Of a stretch of 64,000 nt of DNA, positions 8,902 to 17,182 are shown in pieces. A program made the position numbers and the translations under genes. The stretch lies in the NCBI GenBank assembly GCA_019359215.1, contig JAHHHS010000017.1:1-64000 (forward strand). The letters are read 5' to 3'. The notes under the pieces were generated by a model. It did no database searches and was not told the origin of the DNA. It worked only from the letters and a program-made list of their open reading frames with translations. Each line of letters begins with the position of its first letter. Positions within the stretch are counted from its first letter, which is position 1. Source of the DNA: Nostoc indistinguendum CM1-VF10. GTDB lineage: Bacteria; Cyanobacteriota; Cyanobacteriia; Cyanobacteriales; Nostocaceae.

Positions 8902-9611
8902 TGCTTAACCTCACTGGAGTTTCGATATATTCTCCCCAGATAGCTTGGCATCAAACAAGTAAATTATTTTATTTTTTGGATATTGGGTGTTAGAAGTTCT
9001 CAGACGAAAGTGGTAGGAGTGCTAACAAAGAATAAATTATAATTCATGATTCGTTTTTTTGTGCTATGTCCGCAGTTGTGAAATTTGATAGGATTTTGTC
9101 TTGTTGATAAGTTAGAGATACCCTTTTGATGGACAAGCATCTATATCTCGGTAGATATAAGAATCCTATTTATATTTACATAGTTTGATTTTTTCACGCC
9201 GTCCTAATTAGATAAGTTTCTCATGTCACCAAAAAACAACTTTTTTATTTAAATCTCTATATACCGCTTTTGTAAAATTGAGATATTTTAAATTTTTGTA
9301 CTCAGGTAACAGAAATATTTTTGCGAAGTTTTTATTTTGATTTTATGCATCAGAGAATACAATATCGCATTCTTTAATAAATAGCGAAACTTACAAAGAA
9401 TCTTATTCTGGCTTGATAGGCGTAGGCTTTAGGATTACATCTAAGAATGGCTTGAATTGTTTAGCTAGGCTCATGAGAACTTATTTAAGCGAATATGAAA
9501 AGATACAACTTGTATATACAGCTAAAGATAGAGGTTGCGCCTAATATATTGTTATTAAACTTAATATAAGTATAACCCGATGGATTACTAATATTAATAA
9601 ATCAGAATATT
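8902..9611. other. AT-rich intergenic region
   Basis: About 700 nt with frequent stops in all frames. I see no gene, hairpin with T tract, or named regulatory site. It should contain the divergent promoters of the flavoprotein and of the 313-residue unknown protein. Confidence 0.5.
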
Positions 9612-10553
9612 ATGTTTACTAATTGCTTTAAAAATAATAATAAACTAAGCGTAAATAAAAGTACCTATGTCTCAAATGTTGAAATAGCACTTTTTATAGA
9701 TCAAATCAAAAGTAATATTTGGGCATTTGGTATTCCATCTTGGCTTTTCGGAATAACTGATAGAAGTATAGCTGCATTTGCTGATGGTTATTTATCTCCC
9801 ATAGAGATATTTCAGCTATTAACTGCCTCTTTCTTTTTTCTGAGTTGGTTATATCTCAAGCCTGAAGAAAGCTTCAATAGCAATGATTTAGACCCCAGCC
9901 AATATCAAGAATATCTCGCTCGTACTCAAGCTAACAAGCTTCAAGTAAAAAAGCTCCACATGATTAGCCAGGAGTATATTTTACCGTTTCCTTATATTTG
10001 CCAAATTTATCATCTATTGAGCTTAAAACATTTAGAAACAGTTCATAGCTTTAGCCTTAATAACCTGAAAATTTTTAAAATTAGCCACTTTCAGCCTACA
10101 AGCACTGGTGGAATAATCAAATTCCAAACAATATTAGATTCTCCAGCTAATCCTCTGAGAATTTGGCGGCAACCCATTGTAGAGGTAGATTTAATATTAC
10201 ATAGTCCCTACACTGTTGAACTGAGTATCCCAGTTTACAATAACAAAAGGATAATTGTTATATTTCATGCTTTCCCGTTAAATGACTCAGAACATCAGTT
10301 CTTTATAGATATTTATAGCAATCTAGAGTGGCCAAAACCATTATTGCAAATAATATTGCACTTTGCTTCTTGTTTGACACTATTTGAAGATTTGCCGTAT
10401 CTAAGAGCTTTAACTGATAAAAATGTAGGGCGTTTATTCAACTTGAGCAGAGCTTCAAATCACGAGACTGCGTTGCTGTTTAAAAGATTCGTTGAACTAT
10501 ATGGTTCGGGTGGAGAACCAACTAAATTACTTGAGGGAAGGGAAGAGAGTTAG
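9612..10553 (+). CDS. Unknown protein, 313 aa
   Basis: Not recognised. The sequence is soluble-looking apart from one hydrophobic stretch near residues 68-82 (FQLLTASFFFLSWLYL), which may be a single membrane segment. The rest is mixed alpha/beta without known motifs. The C-terminus is polar (GEPTKLLEGREES). Codon use is A+T-rich compared with the housekeeping genes here, which suggests a lineage-specific gene. It stands alone, facing the convergent ABC ATPase gene with a terminator between. Confidence 0.6.
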   Translation: MFTNCFKNNNKLSVNKSTYVSNVEIALFIDQIKSNIWAFGIPSWLFGITDRSIAAFADGYLSPIEIFQLLTASFFFLSWLYLKPEESFNSNDLDPSQYQEYLARTQANKLQVKKLHMISQEYILPFPYICQIYHLLSLKHLETVHSFSLNNLKIFKISHFQPTSTGGIIKFQTILDSPANPLRIWRQPIVEVDLILHSPYTVELSIPVYNNKRIIVIFHAFPLNDSEHQFFIDIYSNLEWPKPLLQIILHFASCLTLFEDLPYLRALTDKNVGRLFNLSRASNHETALLFKRFVELYGSGGEPTKLLEGREES

Positions 10554-10561
10554 GGGTTAGG

Positions 10562-10597
10562 AGTGGGGAGTTATGAATTACTAACTCCTCACTTTGT
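10562..10597. terminator. Convergent terminator
   Basis: AGTGGGGAGTT (10562-10572) pairs with AACTCCTCACT (10582-10592), with a G-T pair and a loop of 9 nt, and is followed by TTTGTTT. It lies between the 313-residue gene and the facing ABC ATPase gene. Confidence 0.6.
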
Positions 10598-10601
10598 TTG
10601 G

Positions 10602-12272
10602 TTATGCGCGTGCTAGTAAGGGAGCAGCAGCTAGTAAGGTTCTGGTATAAGGGTGCTGAGGATTAGCAAAAATAGTTTTTGTAAGACCGAGTTCGACAAT
10701 TTTACCGCCATTCATTACGGCAATACGATCGCACAAAAACCTCGCTAACCAAAGATCATGCGTAATGAACAGATAAGTTAACTCAAACTCTTCCTTTAAT
10801 TGCAACATCAAATCCAGGACTTGCGACTGCACGCTAGCGTCTAACATACTCACTGGTTCATCGCAGATCAAAAGTTTAGGGTGAGTAATTAAAGCACGAG
10901 CGATCGCAACTCTTTGCTGTTGTCCCCCAGACAAATCTGATGGATAACGCTCATAATACACTTTTGGCGGTGTTAACCCAACTTTCTCTAGCATCCACAA
11001 AACCTGTTCTTTTGCCTTAATGGGATCGGCTAGATTGTGGATAAATAAAGGATCAGCGATACTTTGTCCCACTGTCATCGCCGGATTAAGACAAGCATGG
11101 GGATCTTGAAAAACCATTTGGATTTGTCGCCGTGAGGAGCGAATTTCCTGACGCGACAGTTTAGTTAAATCCTGTCCTAAAAACTCAACTTTGCCACTAG
11201 TGGGACGAATTAGTTGCAAGATTGTTCGTGATAGCGTACTTTTACCACAACCTGATTCCCCAACTAAGCCGAGAATTTCTCCGGGATAAATATCTAGGTT
11301 GATACCATCTACTGCTTTAATTGTCTGGGCTTGTGTCTTAAACAGTCGTTCAATAAAGTTAGGTTCTATGGTGTAGTGTTGCTTAAGTTCAGTGACACTC
11401 AAAATTGGGGATTTATCGTTAATAATCGGTAATTGCTTTTCTGAGTCCTTGGCAATTACCAATTCTCCATCATCATTTACTGCCTGAATGTGTAAAGCTG
11501 CTTTTAAGAGCGATCGCGTGTATTCATGTTGAGGGTGTCTAAATACGGTTTCTGTAGAACCCATTTCGACCATTTTGCCGTTGTACATAACGCCAATGCG
11601 ATCGCAATACTCAGCCACCATTGCTAAATCGTGAGAAATCAGCAGCAATCCCATGTTTTCTTCACCGCACAGCCGAGTTAATTCTTTTAATATCTGTGCG
11701 GAGACGGTGACATCTAAACTGGTGGTGGGTTCATCGGCAACGATTAACTTGGGGTTGAGGAGTAAAGCTAAAGCGATCGCTACCCGTTGGCGCATTCCAC
11801 CGCTAAACTCATGAGGATATTGATTCCAGCGACTAGCTGGAATATTCACCTTTGCCAAGGTAGCAAGTGCTTTTTTTTTGGCTTCCTGGGTTGATAATTC
11901 TGGTGAGTGCGCCTGAAGGGTTTCGATACAATGCTTACCAATCGTCATCAGTGGATCGAGGCGTGTCATGGGATCTTGAAAAATTAAGGCGATCGTTTCT
12001 CCCCGAAATTTCCGCAATTGGTTAGGCATCAAGTCAAATACCGACTGTCCTTGAAATGTTACCCTTCCCTCAATCCGACTAGAGGCTGGTAGTAAACGCA
12101 TTACTGCCCGTCCTATAGTTGACTTACCACAACCCGATTCTCCCACCAATCCCATTCTTTCACCTGGTTGCAAGGTGAAAGATACATCATCAACTGCCCA
12201 GCTTGCTTCTTCTCCACTCCGCCCAGGATAGGCAACTCGCAGATTTTCGATACAGAATAAGGCTTCACTCAT
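10602..12272 (-). CDS. Peptide/nickel-type ABC importer ATPase, two fused ATP-binding domains
   Basis: 556-residue fusion of two nucleotide-binding domains of the DppD/DppF (oligopeptide) class, like YejF or GsiA. Domain 1 (residues ~1-265) has GESGCGKST, HEFSGGMRQRV and LIVADEPTTSLD. Domain 2 (~285-556) has GESGCGKST, SDLSGGQQQRV and LLICDEPVSMLD. Both end with the HPQHEYTRSLL / NPQHPYTRTLL oligopeptide-family C-terminus. It would energise uptake of peptides or glutathione together with two permeases and a binding protein, none of which is nearby. The ATG at 12272 is followed directly by the first domain. Confidence 0.9.
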   Translation of the reverse strand: MSEALFCIENLRVAYPGRSGEEASWAVDDVSFTLQPGERMGLVGESGCGKSTIGRAVMRLLPASSRIEGRVTFQGQSVFDLMPNQLRKFRGETIALIFQDPMTRLDPLMTIGKHCIETLQAHSPELSTQEAKKKALATLAKVNIPASRWNQYPHEFSGGMRQRVAIALALLLNPKLIVADEPTTSLDVTVSAQILKELTRLCGEENMGLLLISHDLAMVAEYCDRIGVMYNGKMVEMGSTETVFRHPQHEYTRSLLKAALHIQAVNDDGELVIAKDSEKQLPIINDKSPILSVTELKQHYTIEPNFIERLFKTQAQTIKAVDGINLDIYPGEILGLVGESGCGKSTLSRTILQLIRPTSGKVEFLGQDLTKLSRQEIRSSRRQIQMVFQDPHACLNPAMTVGQSIADPLFIHNLADPIKAKEQVLWMLEKVGLTPPKVYYERYPSDLSGGQQQRVAIARALITHPKLLICDEPVSMLDASVQSQVLDLMLQLKEEFELTYLFITHDLWLARFLCDRIAVMNGGKIVELGLTKTIFANPQHPYTRTLLAAAPLLARA

Positions 12273-12365
12273 AATTAGTTATCAGCCCTGAGTTACCAGC
12301 TTTTATAATTTCAAATTTAAGATAGTTTATCAGAATAGTATTAGATTTCCGTTTTATTGTCTTAG

Positions 12366-12400
12366 TGTAGGCGTAGTCCGCCGTTGGCATCGCCTGTACA
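12366..12400. repeat. Dispersed GGCGTAG...CATCGCC palindromic repeat
   Basis: GTAGGCGTAGTCCGCCGTTGG followed by CATCGCCTGTAC has internal inverted symmetry. Related short palindromes lie at about 30193-30230, 30858-30885, 42440-42475, 45600-45630 and 60505-60545. They are typical dispersed repeats of Nostocales genomes. Confidence 0.5.
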
Positions 12401-12565
12401 AGAAAAACGTTGAGGTTAGATTAACGTAATGTATCTATCGGCAATCAACCTAAACAGAGCGATGAGATCCGCTAATCTTCCATCCTACTGATTTATATAT
12501 ACTGCTTGTCTCAAGTTTTATCCATTCATGGAGGAGACAAGCAAGTGTTATTACTATTGAGCTAA

Positions 12566-12859
12566 TTAATGTTCATGATCTTGATGATGATCAATGATGC
12601 CTTGCTCAGTTTCTAGTAACCGTGAAATAAGCACGTCTGCTTTTCTACTAATAACAGACCTAACTTTATCAATAGCAACTACTTCACTGATTTTTACAAC
12701 CATTTCCCAGAGAGTATCCTCTTCTGTATCTTTGTTGTAAGTTCTATGTTTAAACCATAATAAATCATCCCAAACTCCAATAACTGTGGCAAAATACCAC
12801 TTATCTCGTACTAATATCCAGATTTTTTGTTCTAAGTAAGTCTGTAACAGAGGTTTCAC
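12566..12859 (-). CDS. Unknown small protein, 97 aa
   Basis: Not recognised. The start is GTG (12859). The product has a W-rich first half with a beta-barrel-like look (KIWILVRDKWYFATVIGVWDDLLWFKHR) that could be an Sm/SH3-like fold, then a helix (KVRSVISRKADVLISRLLETEQ) and a histidine-rich tail (HHQDHEH) that might bind metal. It stands alone with long AT-rich flanks. Confidence 0.55.
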   Translation of the reverse strand: MKPLLQTYLEQKIWILVRDKWYFATVIGVWDDLLWFKHRTYNKDTEEDTLWEMVVKISEVVAIDKVRSVISRKADVLISRLLETEQGIIDHHQDHEH

Positions 12860-13080
12860 AATGGCTCAGATAATAGGAAATATTGTGCTACATATTAAGT
12901 AAGTATTAACAGGTAAGGCAACAGTTAAAATACTGAGATATTTTAGTGTAAATTATATTAAACTATTTTAAAACTTAGTAAGCACAAAGTCTATGCTAAG
13001 TAGTATGGTTAAGCCCATAGCCAAGTTGATAATTTTGTTAATTTGGTTAATGCTGCTTGTATAAAATACAATTTCATAAT

Positions 13081-13215
13081 TTAGTATTGGCTGCTACAGA
13101 CGGAAGTATCCAATACAGCAGTATCACTGAGTTCATCGACCTCATCTCCAAGTTGTAAGTTGGCACATTCGCAAGAGTGCTGTGCTATCCATAGCGCACC
13201 CACCCAACCCAGCAG
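13081..13215 (-). CDS. Possible small ORF with non-AUG start, 44 aa
   Basis: An open frame runs from 13215 to the TAA at 13083-13081. A perfect AAGGAGG (13230-13224) sits 8 nt before an in-frame CTG; an ATA codon sits between them, too close for a normal start. The product would be LLGWVGALWIAQHSCECANL followed by an acidic tail (DEVDELSDTAVLDTSV) and SSQY, with four cysteines. No ATG, GTG or TTG is suitably placed, so it may be a gene whose ATG mutated to ATA, or may be untranslated. The surrounding 12860-13393 holds nothing else I can support. Confidence 0.3.
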   Translation of the reverse strand: MLGWVGALWIAQHSCECANLQLGDEVDELSDTAVLDTSVCSSQY

Positions 13216-13393
13216 CGCTATTTCCTCCTTAGCACCTTAAATGAATTGAGCCAGTTACACCTATTTACAAGGTACTTTAGCTGATTAATTCACCCATTTG
13301 TGGGAGGTAATTAGCAAGCTAATAAGTATACTTTGCTTATAATCAGATCAACACAAAATGGTTTGAAGCTATTCACGAATAGATGTATTAATC

Positions 13394-13717
13394 ATGTTAA
13401 ACCTGATATTCACCGGATACATAAAAATAAAACCCTTAGTGGTTTCAACAGCTTTTTTACTGGCTATACAAACTTCTGTCAATGCTGAACCACCCCTTCG
13501 TAGTTTGACTACAACACAAGCTCAAAATTTATCGCGTGACTTAGTTCCATATAACTCTCAAATTTTTTTCACGCAAGGAAAAAAGTTGATTGACAGAGAA
13601 ATTAAAATTCTTAGGCTAAGGCAATTGCGCTCAATTGAACCTGTTCTTAAGATTGATTTAGTCCAGCAGCTAAAAAGACCACATACCCAGCAAAAGCCTA
13701 ATATCTTAACTAAGTAA
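13394..13717 (+). CDS. Unknown exported protein, 107 aa
   Basis: Not recognised. The N-terminus (IKPLVVSTAFLLAIQTSVNAE) is a plausible Sec signal peptide, with cleavage after VNA at about residue 31. The mature ~76 residues are basic and polar, without cysteines or known motifs. It has no close neighbours in the same direction. Export to the periplasm is an inference from the signal only. Confidence 0.55.
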   Translation: MLNLIFTGYIKIKPLVVSTAFLLAIQTSVNAEPPLRSLTTTQAQNLSRDLVPYNSQIFFTQGKKLIDREIKILRLRQLRSIEPVLKIDLVQQLKRPHTQQKPNILTK

Positions 13718-13832
13718 GAATCATCATGCTTTTATGAAACCTTAGAACCTCCAGGCATCGCAATCAGTAGCCATGCTTTTGTTTAACAGATTTTTTGTTT
13801 TTTAATAAACTTTGCAATATAAATTTACAATA

Positions 13833-14042
13833 TTAATCATCTAGCAAACTCATCAACGCTTGAACTTCAACGTCTTGCGGCTCTGATAATTGACACTGTA
13901 ACGTTAATAATTCGTTTTGTAATGCTTCTGCTACATGGAGCATATTAGATTCTTGTGCAATTTTTAGCTGATTTTCTTTAATCTTGATTTGTTTAAGCAA
14001 GTTATTTTTAACATGAATTGAATTGTAATGTTGAGCAATCAT
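13833..14042 (-). CDS. Unknown small coiled-coil protein, 69 aa
   Basis: Not recognised. The preferred ATG at 14042 is preceded by AAAGG about 7 nt upstream; the open frame extends 16 codons further. Residues ~12-55 (NNLLKQIKIKENQLKIAQES...LQNELLTLQCQL) form an amphipathic helix likely to make a coiled coil. The C-terminus is acidic (QALMSLLDD). It is AT-rich, like its neighbours. Confidence 0.5.
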   Translation of the reverse strand: MIAQHYNSIHVKNNLLKQIKIKENQLKIAQESNMLHVAEALQNELLTLQCQLSEPQDVEVQALMSLLDD

Positions 14043-14210
14043 AGCTTTACCTTTTTTTAGTAATTTATGAAATACAATTAGATTTAACACTTATGTATTA
14101 TTCCACATTTTTACCATTCTTTAAATATTTTGTGATTTAATCTACATTACTCGTGGTGTTTACGAGTATGGCAGGCTGTATACACCATAAACAATTCTTT
14201 AGTGAATAGT

Positions 14211-14522
14211 ATGAACTTAAAGTTTAGAAAAAAAGACATTTTCGCCTTTATAAAAATTATATCCATAGTGCTTATAACAAGCGCAATTGGATTGGAATTG
14301 TGGAATATTTATGCCGTAATAACTAATAGTAATCTACCAAGCAGCCTCAATCCAATTTTTTGGATTGAGCGTTTTGCCATGACTAGCCATTTTATCGAAA
14401 GAATTATAGCAGCTTTTTATGCACCGTCAAGACAAAAGATACCAATAAAATATGCTACTTATACTTTTTTCGTAGGCACAATTGGGTTGTTAGAACTATT
14501 TGCTCAAGAGAATGACTCTTGA
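14211..14522 (+). CDS. Unknown membrane protein, ~103 aa
   Basis: Not recognised. It has two hydrophobic segments (FIKIISIVLITSAIGLELWNIY near the N-terminus and YTFFVGTIGLLELFA near the C-terminus) joined by a polar loop (FWIERFAMTSHFIERIIAAFY). A GTG three codons upstream (14202) is an alternative start. Just upstream, ACTCGT...ACGAGT (14148-14166) can form a small hairpin. Confidence 0.5.
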   Translation: MNLKFRKKDIFAFIKIISIVLITSAIGLELWNIYAVITNSNLPSSLNPIFWIERFAMTSHFIERIIAAFYAPSRQKIPIKYATYTFFVGTIGLLELFAQENDS

Positions 14523-14737
14523 CGACTCTACGCCTTGAAGAAAAGGCAAGGGAGCAGGGAGCAAGGGGGATAGTTTAAGTTCCCTCTGCCTCTTCGTTAA
14601 ATTTACGTTCCTAAGCAAAAGTCAGTTGCGGAGATTTACCAATGTAGGCGGCTGGTGAATCTGACAGGCAGAAGGGAGTATAGTTTGTATAGTTAGCTTT
14701 TTGCTGAAATTTTAGTTTGATACTAAGGGATTAAAAA

Positions 14738-15076
14738 ATGTCTACAGATACTGATATAGTTGCTTACGTTGAAGAAAGCGAATTTGATACTGTTTTAACT
14801 GAAAGTGAAGAGAAAGTCGTTGTTGTTGATTTTACTGCTACTTGGTGTGGCCCCTGTCGCCTCGTTAGTCCGTTAATGGAGCAACTTGCCGAGGAATACA
14901 AAGGTCGCGCCAAAGTTGTTAAGGTAGATGTTGACAACAACAAGCCAATTTTCAAAAAATTTGGTCTTCGCAGTATTCCAGCAGTTTTAATTTTTAAAGA
15001 TGGTAATTTAGCAGAAACTATCGTAGGAGTTTCGCCTTACGAGCAGTTTAGCGAAGCTGTTAATAAGCTTCTTTAG
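14738..15076 (+). CDS. Thioredoxin
   Basis: 112-residue thioredoxin with the active site WCGPC in FTATWCGPCRLVSPLM (residues ~36-40). It has the cis-proline loop RSIPAVLIFKDG, with Ala where Thr is usual, and the VDVDNN strand. It reduces target disulfides with electrons from ferredoxin- or NADPH-thioredoxin reductase. An AAGGGA Shine-Dalgarno lies about 7 nt before the ATG. It is monocistronic and followed by a terminator. Which cyanobacterial thioredoxin type it is cannot be settled here. Confidence 0.93.
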   Translation: MSTDTDIVAYVEESEFDTVLTESEEKVVVVDFTATWCGPCRLVSPLMEQLAEEYKGRAKVVKVDVDNNKPIFKKFGLRSIPAVLIFKDGNLAETIVGVSPYEQFSEAVNKLL

Positions 15077-15179
15077 TTAATTCGTAATTCGTAATTAAAA
15101 AGGCTTTGTACCCAATATCTAATAACGGCAGTGACGTTTCAGGTGGTGTTTAAATTTTTTGAACTTCTCACCACTTGAA

Positions 15180-15204
15180 GCATAATTATGAATTATGCAT
15201 TTTT
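15180..15204 (+). terminator. Terminator after thioredoxin
   Basis: GCATAATT pairs perfectly with AATTATGC across an ATG loop and is followed by ATTTTT. It lies at the 3' end of the convergent RibD-like gene and may serve both directions. Confidence 0.65.
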
Positions 15205-15736
15205 AAACCTTTTCTTTTCGCTTATAATGTGCTTGGAGTAAGCCAGTAGAATATTGTTTGGAGTTAATTAGTTCCAATTTTTCTTCAGGGCTAGGCGGTG
15301 GGAAAAGCTGTATACCGCCACCTAAGATAATTGGAATAATTGAAATAATATATTCATCAATCAAGCTGTGTTGAAGAAACGAATTGATTAATGCTCCGCC
15401 ACCAACTAACCAGATGTTTTTATAACCTTGAGCCTCTATATTTGCTAAGGCTGGCTCCACTGGATCAGAAACAAACACAACGTCTTCACGGTCAGATTGG
15501 AGATTGCGCTGGGTGAAAACGAAGGATTTCTTCTCCGGATAAGGCCATTCATCAAAACCAAGCCCTACTTCATAAGTATTGCTACCTAACACGATCGCAT
15601 CAATCGATTCGTAGAAATCAGTGTAACCGTAGTCTTCACCTTCTGTATCAAGGAATGATAGCCAATCAATTCCGCCATCACTGCGAGCGATATAGCCATC
15701 CAAGCTAGCTGCAATGTAGAGTGTAACTTTCGTCAT
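15203..15736 (-). CDS. RibD C-terminal / dihydrofolate reductase-like protein
   Basis: About 177 residues of the RibD_C/DHFR-like superfamily (YyaP/YwjB type). The start MTKVTLYIAASLDGYIARSDGGIDWL is diagnostic. It is followed by AIVLGSNTYE, KSFVFTQRNL and the NADPH-binding loop IWLVGGGALINSFLQ. It is presumably an NADPH-dependent reductase of unknown substrate. A GTG nine codons upstream could extend it, but family members begin at the chosen ATG. It lies 35 nt after the DUF2805 gene in the same direction, so the two may be co-transcribed. Confidence 0.82.
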   Translation of the reverse strand: MTKVTLYIAASLDGYIARSDGGIDWLSFLDTEGEDYGYTDFYESIDAIVLGSNTYEVGLGFDEWPYPEKKSFVFTQRNLQSDREDVVFVSDPVEPALANIEAQGYKNIWLVGGGALINSFLQHSLIDEYIISIIPIILGGGIQLFPPPSPEEKLELINSKQYSTGLLQAHYKRKEKV

Positions 15737-15771
15737 TGTGCTTCTGAATTTGGTAGTTTTCACCCAATTAC

Positions 15772-16026
15772 TTACGTTTTTTGATTGTGCGATTTAAACC
15801 GACCTGCAACAAATTCTCGCTTAGATAAATGTTTTGTAGCACGTTTGGTGACTCGCTCTCGCCACATCTGGAAACTAGATTCTTTCATTTCGCGCCTCAT
15901 TAGAGCGATTACCTGTTTCTCCAGCAGCCCAAACTGAGCCTCAATGGCATCGAAAGATGTTCTATCTTCCCATGCCATTTCAATGATGCGATCGATGGTT
16001 TGTGAATCGAGGTCAGGTAGCTTCAT
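15772..16026 (-). CDS. DUF2805 / TIGR03643 family protein
   Basis: 84-residue basic protein of the DUF2805 family. It is recognised from the run MAWEDRTSFDAIEAQFGL...VIALMRREMKESSFQMWRERV, followed by a basic TKRATKH tail. The helix-turn-helix-like core suggests nucleic-acid binding, but the function is unknown. It is the first gene of a possible two-gene unit with the RibD-like gene. Its upstream region was originally adjacent to the 3' end of the ABC exporter gene now at 19238; the mobile element separates them. Confidence 0.8.
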   Translation of the reverse strand: MKLPDLDSQTIDRIIEMAWEDRTSFDAIEAQFGLLEKQVIALMRREMKESSFQMWRERVTKRATKHLSKREFVAGRFKSHNQKT

Positions 16027-16083
16027 TTCTTTGCTGGCAATTGATAAATTAGAGCTATATATATTTTACTTTTAGTTTTAAAT

Positions 16084-16131
16084 AACCGTTGTGTCTGCTG
16101 CACCCAGTTGCAGAGCATAGAGGTTGGCATA
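16084..16131 (+). repeat. Left 48-bp attachment-site copy
   Basis: Identical over 48 bp to 19247-19294. Read on the minus strand it encodes YANLYALQLGAADTTV, then ATT TAA outside the element. This shows that the uninterrupted exporter gene ended in TTVI-stop before insertion. Confidence 0.9.
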
Positions 16132-16192
16132 TTCGGCACAGTAAGCTTTGGGTGTCTATGTGCCTCATGAGAAGTAGTCACCAGCCTATCAG

Positions 16193-16232
16193 TTAACCCC
16201 AGTTATCACGGAACGGCTACTCAATGGCTACT
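16193..16232 (+). repeat. Left subterminal repeats of the element
   Basis: TTAACCCCAGTTATC (16193-16207) is followed by GGCTACTCAATGGCTACT (16215-16232), itself two GGCTACT units. Both motifs recur at the right end in reversed order. They could be recombinase arm-type sites. The ATG of the recombinase gene lies inside the second motif. Confidence 0.65.
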
Positions 16233-16847
16233 GAAGTGGGCATAGAAAACAAAGCAGAAAAGCTAAGGCTGAGACTACCAAGAGCTATCGCCGTCGGAAG
16301 CTCCAGCTACATCAGCACAGGCTTGGGCGCAACACCAGAAAACCTTAAGAAGGCGCAGGTGGTCGCTTGGCAGATAGAAGAAGACATTAAGACAGGGCAG
16401 CTAGACCCAACACTAGAGAGATACAAACAACAGTTTAGACCTAAGACAGTTGTAGTAACACAAAAGCAAACACCTGACTTGCTTAAGCTTTGGTTTGGGT
16501 CCAGCCTGCTCTTGTCTATTCGACCAACTAACCCAAGTTCTGATTCTCTGGTGTTTACCTCGCCTACAGGTCTGCCAGTGCATAACAGCGAGTTTACAAA
16601 TAAAGTATGGAAAGGTAGGAAAGATGGTCAGAAGGTTTACAGAGGTATAGTCACAACTTTGGTAGATGAAGGCAAAGTACAGCGCTATCGTTGTCTCTAC
16701 AACACGCGCCACACATTTATTAGCCAGTGCATAGAGGCTGGCGTGCCTATTCCTCAGATAGCTAGTTGGGTTGGCAACAGCCCAGAGATAATCATGAGAC
16801 ATTACGCAGGTTGTGTAAGTAGCCTAGAAGTTCCCCATCTCTTGTAA
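16224..16847 (+). pseudogene. Tyrosine recombinase with internal deletion
   Basis: 207 residues. The N-terminal ~70 residues (KLRLRLPRAIAVGSS...YISTGLGATPENLKKAQ...DPTLERYK) match the arm-binding domain of cyanobacterial phage-type integrases. The C-terminal half keeps the later catalytic boxes: YNTRHTFIS (R162, H163) and SWVGNSPEIIMRHYAG with the nucleophile Y194. Between DLLKLW (residue ~90) and SLLLSIRP the core-binding domain and the first catalytic Arg and Lys are absent. Full-length relatives are about 350-400 residues. The frame is intact across the junction, so it is a deletion derivative rather than a frameshift. It is probably inactive as an integrase but may still bind the ends. 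Confidence 0.75.
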
Positions 16848-16891
16848 GCAGAGTAAACTTTGGAGTGCAACAACAGTAAGGAGAGTACTAA

Positions 16892-17092
16892 GTGAGCAGA
16901 AACACCACTCAGCTTCTATGGTCAGCATCCGTAAGCCTGGAAGCGTATCGTCAGCAGTTGCCTAAAGAGTGCGCCGAATACAAAAGTGTGTCTAAAGCTT
17001 TGCGCTACCTCAATAAAGCTAAGGTTTTCTACAGCCTCACAAGAAAGGGGCAAGAGGAAGAGGAAGACCTACAGCTTACACAAGTGCCTTAA
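16892..17092 (+). CDS. Small element-encoded ORF, 66 aa
   Basis: The GTG start is supported by a strong AAGGAGAG about 7 nt upstream. The 66-residue product has a helical basic middle (ECAEYKSVSKALRYLNKAKVFYSL) and an acidic tail (GQEEEEDLQ). It is not recognised. It could be an accessory DNA-binding factor of the recombinase or polymerase, by position only. The 90 nt to the next gene include GCACAGTAAGC (near 17152), also present near the left end at about 16136. Confidence 0.55.
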   Translation: MSRNTTQLLWSASVSLEAYRQQLPKECAEYKSVSKALRYLNKAKVFYSLTRKGQEEEEDLQLTQVP

Positions 17093-17182
17093 ACTATTGG
17101 TGCATGGGACAGCAGCATAAGAGATGGGGCGCTTGTGTGCCCTAAAACCTTTGCACAGTAAGCAATAGAGCGATTATAAGCC

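Noticed and set aside
16413..16802. 129-codon minus-strand frame in the mobile element
   Set aside because: It lies fully antisense to the recombinase gene, whose family motifs are clear.
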